Source: Thiobaca trueperi (GTDB taxonomy: Bacteria > Pseudomonadota > Gammaproteobacteria > Chromatiales > Chromatiaceae). Taken from it: a stretch of 64,000 nt of DNA. Location of the stretch: positions 248,001-312,000 of the forward strand of contig NZ_SMAO01000005.1 of assembly GCF_004342175.1 (NCBI RefSeq), written 5' to 3'. Below are positions 59,601 to 64,000 of this stretch, one piece after another. Every line of letters begins with the position of its first letter. The first letter of the stretch is position 1. The notes under the pieces were generated by a model, which did not search any database, was not told the origin of the DNA, and saw only the letters and a list, made by a program, of their open reading frames with translations. Position numbers and translations under genes: made by a program.

Positions 59601-61538
59601 TCTGGGGATGGCTATATCGCCAGTACCACAGGGAAAGACATGATCCCCTATCTGGCGAGCGCCTCTCAGCGTCTTGCCGGCGAGACTCAGCATCTGCTGT
59701 TGCGCCTTGGGATCGTCAGTCGACTGACCGAAAAATACTTTGCTTATAAGGATGGACGCATCGGTTATACGCTCCATCTCGTCGGGCGACGCAGTATCGA
59801 AACCTTCGTCCAGGTCATCGGTTCGCATCTGGTCGGACGAGATGTTCAGCTCAATGCCTTGCGTGAGTATCTAGCCAAGACACCGGCCGATCGAGAGTCG
59901 ATTGACACGCTTCCGCCGGAGATCAAGGACAGCGTTCGACATCACAAGGAAGCCAGCGGTCTGACTTGGGATCAGCTCGCCGAACGCAGTGGCGTATGCA
60001 TCAAAGAGTTTTATGGCACACCCAAGACGCACAAAAAAGGCTTTCGTCGCGCCACCATCTGCAAGCTGGCCGATTTCTTCGGAGCCGAGGATCTAAGACA
60101 GGCCACCGAGGCTGAGATCTTCTGGGAGCGCATCGTCGCCATTGAGTCCGATGGCGCGGCCATGACCTACGATATGGAGGTCGATCACACCCATAACTTC
60201 GTCGCCGACGACATCATTGTCCACAACTCGCACTCCGCCGCCTACGCCCTCGTCAGCTATCAAACCCTCTGGCTCAAGGCGCATTATTCGGCGGCCTTCA
60301 TGGCAGCTGTGCTCTCGGCGGATATGGACAACACCGATAAGGTCGTCACCCTGATCGACGAGTGCCGGGTGATGAAACTCGCCGTCGAGCCGCCGACCAT
60401 CAATCGCTCGGACTATCACTTCACCATCGCTGACGACAAAACCGTCATCTATGGCATGGGGGCGATCAAAGGGGTTGGCGAGTCGGCCATCGAATCCATG
60501 CTGGCGGCGCGCAGCGAGGGTGGGGCTTTCCGCGATCTCTGGGATTTCTGCTGCCGGATCGACCTGCAGAAGGTCAATCGCCGCGTGCTGGAGGCGCTGA
60601 TCCGCGCCGGTGCGCTCGACGGGCTCGGTCCCAATCGCGCCACACTCATGGCCCATCTGCCGCTGGCGCTCAAGGCCGCCGAGCAGCATCGCTCGACCCA
60701 GGCCACCGGTCAGGTCGATCTCTTCGGCGCCCTGGAGCCGACCGCCGCGCCCGCGCCCGATCCCCAACTGATCAGCGAGATCCGCGCCGATTGGGACGAC
60801 GAGCAGCGTTTGCAGGGCGAAAAGGAAACGCTCGGGCTCTATCTGACCGGGCATCCCATCGACCGCTACGAGGACGAACTGAAGGCGATGGGCGGGCCAC
60901 GCATCGCTCGACTGCTGGAGACCGACCGCGAGCAGGGCCGGCGCGACCGACGCGACCGCGAAAAGCGCACCATCGCCGGGCTGGTGGTCAGCGTGCGGCA
61001 TGGCAAGACCCCGCGCGGACGCATGGGTTCGGTCCTGCTTGATGACCGCACCGGACGGGTCGAGGTGACTGTTTTTTCCGAACTCTACGATCAGGTACGC
61101 AATCTGCTGGTGCCCGATCAGATTCTGAGCGTGACCGGGAGTCTCAATTTCGACGAATTCCGCGATGCCTGGTCCGTGCGCGCGGACAGCATCCGCACCT
61201 TCGAGCAGGCACGTGAGGCGGCGGCTGATCATCTGGCCCTGATCCTGGATCTGTCCGATCCCCTGGCTTACGCCGAGGGCGTGGCGCGGGTGACTTCGCT
61301 TCAGGAGACGCTCGCCGCCTTCCGCGATGGCGATCTGCCGGTGCGTCTGCGTTATCGCCGCCCCGGCGCGGTCGGTGAGCTGGTGCTCGGCAACGCCTGG
61401 CGCGTGCAGCCTGCGGATGCGTTACTGAAACGCCTGCGCCAACTGCTCGGCGCGCAGGCGGTGAAGGTATCTTATGAGCGGGCCGTGCAGCCGGCGCCGA
61501 TGATGACAGCGCCGCCGCGTTTGGTTGCCGTGTCCTGA
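56646..61538 (+). CDS. dnaE: DNA polymerase III alpha subunit DnaE with an intein
   Basis: The frame codes 1630 residues: an ordinary ~1190-residue DnaE interrupted by 440 intein residues (755-1194). GTG start at 56646. N-terminal PHP domain ([12 protein letters not shown]), palm with the catalytic aspartates D402 and D404 (PDFDIDF), [10 protein letters not shown], and after the intein [12 protein letters not shown], helix-hairpin-helix and OB-fold regions ([25 protein letters not shown]). The replicase is active only after splicing joins GFNK to SHSAAYA. It is divergent from nnr across 195 bases and ends convergent with the P-type ATPase gene. Confidence 0.96.
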   Translation: MDPSFIHLHLHSEYSLVDGLVRIKPLVKAVAAAGMPAVAVTDQCNLFGLVRFYKAALGAGLKPIAGADLWVRNPDDANKPHRLVLLVQDRQGYGNLTRLISRGYVEGQHLGVPLVEPGWIESSAAGLIALSGGPQGDVAQALLNGRPEVAERLLDRWLAAFGDRYYLELIRTGREQEAELVEASVALAIRRGVPVVATNDVRFLAASDFDAHEARVCIHDGRTLDDPRRPRLYSEEQYLRTPAEMLELFADLPEALANSVEIAKRCNLELTLGKNYLPDFPVPTGMTIDAFFAEQSRQGLDQRLERILDPRSPDFAAQRRPYDERLELELAVIVQMGFPGYFLIVADFIQWAKDNGIPVGPGRGSGAGSLVAYALKITDLDPIEHDLLFERFLNPERVSMPDFDIDFCMERRDEVIDYVAGKYGREAVSQIITFGTMAAKAVVRDVGRVMGHPYGFVDKVAKMVPFELGMTLTKALAESEDLKRAYEDDEEVRALIDMARKLEGLARNAGKHAGGVVIAPTLLTDFSPLYCEPGGVNLVTQFDKDDVEQVGLVKFDFLGLRTLTIIDWALKTINAGRAAKGEPPLDIDRIDPHDALAFALLKQCQTTAVFQLESRGMKELIKKLQPDSFDDITALVALFRPGPLQSGMVDDFIERKHGRAELAYPHPDLEPILKPTYGIILYQEQVMQIAQVLAGYSLGGADLLRRAMGKKKKEEMDKQRATFEQGAVARGVDGGVATHIFDLMEYFSGYGFNKCVVGDTLVADPVTGERRQIKEIYRHGIGSVASLMTNHRMGQSPVVQVMENGIKPVFRLRTSLGKTLRATGNHPLLTATGWKRLDELKVGDRIASPARLPIEGQERWPEHELITLGWVLSEGNTCHPSGFYFYNKDEVARDDFLAAACVFPDTQPTVRLRPERADTWCVYVGTGRDTRIRVGAGHSFTPRSGARLWLEELGMIGHKAPDKHFPAGVFRLDNACLAVLLGRLWSGDGYIASTTGKDMIPYLASASQRLAGETQHLLLRLGIVSRLTEKYFAYKDGRIGYTLHLVGRRSIETFVQVIGSHLVGRDVQLNALREYLAKTPADRESIDTLPPEIKDSVRHHKEASGLTWDQLAERSGVCIKEFYGTPKTHKKGFRRATICKLADFFGAEDLRQATEAEIFWERIVAIESDGAAMTYDMEVDHTHNFVADDIIVHNSHSAAYALVSYQTLWLKAHYSAAFMAAVLSADMDNTDKVVTLIDECRVMKLAVEPPTINRSDYHFTIADDKTVIYGMGAIKGVGESAIESMLAARSEGGAFRDLWDFCCRIDLQKVNRRVLEALIRAGALDGLGPNRATLMAHLPLALKAAEQHRSTQATGQVDLFGALEPTAAPAPDPQLISEIRADWDDEQRLQGEKETLGLYLTGHPIDRYEDELKAMGGPRIARLLETDREQGRRDRRDREKRTIAGLVVSVRHGKTPRGRMGSVLLDDRTGRVEVTVFSELYDQVRNLLVPDQILSVTGSLNFDEFRDAWSVRADSIRTFEQAREAAADHLALILDLSDPLAYAEGVARVTSLQETLAAFRDGDLPVRLRYRRPGAVGELVLGNAWRVQPADALLKRLRQLLGAQAVKVSYERAVQPAPMMTAPPRLVAVS
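58908..60227 (+). other. Intein in DnaE with LAGLIDADG homing endonuclease
   Basis: 440 residues from Cys755 (CVVGDTLV, block A) to Asn1194 (block G, IIVHN), followed by Ser+1. Block B is TGNHPLLT with His826; block F is [17 protein letters not shown]. Two LAGLIDADG-like motifs carry acidic residues: LGWVLSEGN (868-876, E874) and [12 protein letters not shown] (980-991, D988); a block-H-like [14 protein letters not shown] follows. All splicing residues and both endonuclease acids are present, so both activities look intact. It lies between GFNK and SHSAAYA, in the most conserved part of the catalytic fingers. Confidence 0.95.
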
Positions 61539-61553
61539 TTTGGATTCAACTGA

Positions 61554-61582
61554 GCAGGCGGTTTGTCCTTTAAACCGCCTGC
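61554..61582. terminator. Bidirectional terminator between dnaE and the ATPase gene
   Basis: GCAGGCGGTTT and its complement AAACCGCCTGC around GTCCTTT. The gene-proximal arms carry T-runs on both strands, so it can end both convergent transcripts. The right arm codes the last residues and stop of the ATPase. Confidence 0.75.
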
Positions 61583-64000
61583 ACCGGGTTGCCGAACATC
61601 GAGTTGCGCACGATCTTGCGCAACAGATCGACTGGGATGATGAGCACCGCGAGCAGCAGTACCAGACCCCATTCGTGCAGCGAGAGCCCGACGGTACGCA
61701 GGATCTCACCGCCAAAGGTGGTGAAAAACACCTGGAGCACCATGATCCCCGGAATGACGATCATGAACAGTCGGTTATCGAGCAGATGCTCGAACAGGTT
61801 CAGCCCCTGGGTGCGGGCGTTGAAGGTATTGAAAATCTGCGCGAACACGAAGAAGGCAAAGAAGGCGGTCAGGAATTTGGCTTCGGCCTCCGGGGTGCCG
61901 GGCGTGTGCTCGCCCGAGAACCAGGTATGGGTGATCTCGCTGGTCAGAAAGAGGATGCTCAACGCCGCGATGAAGCCGCCGTTGACCAGCACCGCAGACC
62001 ACATGTCCGGACTGATCAGCGGTGCATCGCGACGCAGCGGCGGTTCGCGCATATAGCGTGCAAGTGCGGCCTCGCCGGCCAGCGCCAGACCGGCCAGGGT
62101 GTCCATGATGATGTTCAGCCACAGGAGCTGGGTCATGGTCAGCGGCAGATCGAAACCGAAGAACTGTCCGAAAAAGACCACTAAAATCGCCGACAGACTC
62201 ACCGTCAACTGGAAGATCAGGAACTTGCGGATCGACTTGAACAGAGTCCGTCCATAAAGCACGGCCTTGGTCAGCGAGGAAAAGTTGTCGTCGAGGATGA
62301 CGATGTCGCCCGACTCCTTGGTCATCTCGGTGCCGCTGCCCATGGCGAAGCCGACATCGGCGTTCTTCACCGCCGGGGCGTCGTTGACCCCATCGCCGGT
62401 CATGCCGACCACCAGACCCAATTCCTTGGCGAGTTTGACCAGACGGCTCTTGTCGGTGGGGAAGGCGCGCGCCACGACGTAGAGATGCGGCAGGATCTTT
62501 TTGACCTCGTCGTCGGACAGCGCCGCCAGTTCGGTCGAGGTCATGACGATAGCCTGCGCGTCGTCCTCCAGCAGCCCCACATCCTTGCCGATCGCCTGCG
62601 CGGTTTCCTTGGCGTCACCGGTGATCATGACGACATGGATGCCGGCGTCCTTGGCGGTCTTGACCGAGTGATAAGAAGTGGTGCGCAGCTCATCGCGCAT
62701 GCCGAAGACGCCGACCAGGGTCAGCGACTCGGGCAGAGCCTTGGTTTCGGGGTCGATAGGCGTCTCGCTCACCGCCACGGCCAGCAGACGCATGGCGCGG
62801 GTGGACAGCTCGCTCATCGCTGCCTGGAGCGCGGACGAATTGCTCAGGTCATGGGCCTTGCCGTCGCCGTCGAACCAGTGGGTGCAATGCCCCAGAATCA
62901 CCTCGGGTGCGCCCTTGACCAGGGTCAGCGCCCGCTCGCCCGTCACCTGGGTGGCCGAGAATTTGCGGGTGCTGTTGAAGGGGATGTGGTCGATCATCTC
63001 CGCCCCACTCTGGCTCAGATAGGGCGTGACGAAGCGCAGCAGCGCCTGTTCGGTGCGGTCGGCGCCAACCAGTTTGATGTCATTGGGATTGCTGGCGTCG
63101 ATCACCGCGCTGGTGTTGTTGCGTAACGCGAAGCCGGCGAGGTCGCGCAGCCTTTGCGGGATGGCGTCGAGTCGCTCGCAGCGTTCGCCGGTGCCGGTCA
63201 GGAAGGCGCTGACCGACAGCTTGCCCTGCGTCAGGGTGCCGGTCTTGTCGGTGAAGAGCAGATTGAGACTGCCGGCGGTCTCGATGCCGAGCAGCTTGCG
63301 CACCAGCACCTTTTCGCTCAACAGTTTCTTCATGTTGATGGCCAGGACCATGGCGATCATCATCGGCAGACCCTCGGGGACCGCCATGACCACCACAATG
63401 ATCGCCAGGATCCCCGCTGTCACGAAGTCCTTGAGGATGAGGCCGCTGTCCTGCGCCCAATAGGCATCCAGGCCGCCAGCCTGCAGAAACATGTTATTGA
63501 ACATGAAGGCGGCAAAGATGAAGGCTGCACCGATATAGCCGAAGGTCGCGATATGACCGCCCAGCACGGTGAGTTTGTGTTGAAGCGGCGAGAGCCGGTC
63601 TTCGGCTGACAGCAGTTCCTTCATGGTCTGGCCGTAGCGGGTCTGGTCGCCCACAGCGGTGGCGCGCATCACGCACTCACCATCGACCAGCAGTCCGGCA
63701 CGCGAGAGACGATGCGCGTCCGGCGTGTCGGTATCCGTCAGATCGGCCGGCTGCGCGGTCTTTTTGACCGGTTCGGACTCGCCGGTCAGCGCCGCCTCAT
63801 CGACCTCGGCATGACCGGCGATCAGCAGGCCGTCGGTCGGCACGGTATCGCCCGGTTGCAGCAGCACATAATCGCCGACCACCAGTTCGGTGATGGAGAT
63901 TTCGGTCAGATGGCCGTTGCGGAACACCTTGACCTGAATCATGGATGCCTCTTCCAGCAGCTTCTGGAAGGATTGTTCGTTGCTGTGTTCGGACCAGGTG
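61570..64000 (-). CDS. P-type calcium-translocating ATPase (5' end outside window)
   Basis: At least 809 residues; the frame runs off the window at the N-terminal side. Motifs: TGES (in ALTGESEPVKK), the phosphorylated Asp in DKTGTLTQG, MITGDAKET, and TGDGVNDAPAVKNADVGFAMG. After these are six membrane helices with NIIMDTLAGLALA. The layout fits the PMCA-like type IIB calcium pumps of bacteria rather than heavy-metal pumps: no HMA domain or CPC motif is visible. Convergent with dnaE. Confidence 0.88.
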   Translation of the reverse strand, partial: TWSEHSNEQSFQKLLEEASMIQVKVFRNGHLTEISITELVVGDYVLLQPGDTVPTDGLLIAGHAEVDEAALTGESEPVKKTAQPADLTDTDTPDAHRLSRAGLLVDGECVMRATAVGDQTRYGQTMKELLSAEDRLSPLQHKLTVLGGHIATFGYIGAAFIFAAFMFNNMFLQAGGLDAYWAQDSGLILKDFVTAGILAIIVVVMAVPEGLPMMIAMVLAINMKKLLSEKVLVRKLLGIETAGSLNLLFTDKTGTLTQGKLSVSAFLTGTGERCERLDAIPQRLRDLAGFALRNNTSAVIDASNPNDIKLVGADRTEQALLRFVTPYLSQSGAEMIDHIPFNSTRKFSATQVTGERALTLVKGAPEVILGHCTHWFDGDGKAHDLSNSSALQAAMSELSTRAMRLLAVAVSETPIDPETKALPESLTLVGVFGMRDELRTTSYHSVKTAKDAGIHVVMITGDAKETAQAIGKDVGLLEDDAQAIVMTSTELAALSDDEVKKILPHLYVVARAFPTDKSRLVKLAKELGLVVGMTGDGVNDAPAVKNADVGFAMGSGTEMTKESGDIVILDDNFSSLTKAVLYGRTLFKSIRKFLIFQLTVSLSAILVVFFGQFFGFDLPLTMTQLLWLNIIMDTLAGLALAGEAALARYMREPPLRRDAPLISPDMWSAVLVNGGFIAALSILFLTSEITHTWFSGEHTPGTPEAEAKFLTAFFAFFVFAQIFNTFNARTQGLNLFEHLLDNRLFMIVIPGIMVLQVFFTTFGGEILRTVGLSLHEWGLVLLLAVLIIPVDLLRKIVRNSMFGNPVQAV

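Overview
This is a GC-rich gammaproteobacterial chromosome segment. The gene orders are typical of Chromatiales (purple sulfur bacteria and relatives): miaB-ybeZ-ybeY-corC; rpmF-plsX-fabH-fabD-fabG-acpP-fabF-pabC-mltG-tmk...holB-pilZ-tatD; miaA-hfq-hflX-hflK-hflC-(DUF2065)-hisZ-purA; and nnr-tsaE-ami. The family-level guess is an inference from gene order and repeat style. No photosynthesis or sulfur gene is in the window.

Layout. 1-4753 (+): the tail of a beta-propeller protein, then a tRNA/rRNA maturation and envelope group (miaB, ybeZ, ybeY, corC). 4754-17772 (-): one long, tightly packed run carrying a ribosomal protein, the whole fatty-acid initiation/elongation core, folate and murein genes, dTMP kinase, the clamp-loader delta' subunit, PilZ and TatD. 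An exported acetolactate decarboxylase and two unknown genes sit between tmk and holB. 18139-19346 (+): three small genes. 19444-24946 (-): ubiD, a methyltransferase, oligopeptidase A and a CNP1-like protein. 25341-33726 (+): the miaA to purA block. 33815-39857 (+): a chemoreceptor with a secreted sensor partner, then a DUF2868 membrane protein paired with a DUF3482 GTPase.

39973-44238 is the accessory region. It holds a toxin-antitoxin pair, a DUF4160/DUF2442 pair whose first gene has lost its ATG, and what looks like a decayed integron. The integron parts are a fragment of an integrase N-terminus on the + strand, an attachment core site, and a 2.0-kb gene cassette on the - strand ending in a well-formed attC site. 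The cassette carries three overlapping AT-rich genes: a pentapeptide-repeat membrane protein, a small nucleotidyltransferase and a helical protein. This is the best candidate here for an undescribed system.

44239-56450: arfB, a long DUF349 protein, a metallo-hydrolase, a DUF465 protein, an OmpH-like chaperone, a second chemoreceptor paired with a polyamine-type binding protein, and the ami/tsaE/nnr group. 56646-61538 is dnaE, interrupted by a 440-residue in-frame intein with a LAGLIDADG endonuclease. The window ends inside a P-type calcium ATPase.

Two intergenic repeat families run through the window. One is a modular element of about 195 bp bounded by TTAAACCGCG inverted termini (six copies, some partial). 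The other is a hairpin family built from CAGGATTAACAGG-like units (five copies). At 24054-24338 the first is nested inside the second with TTAA at both junctions, which shows that it moves. Several genes take their stop codons from these repeats.
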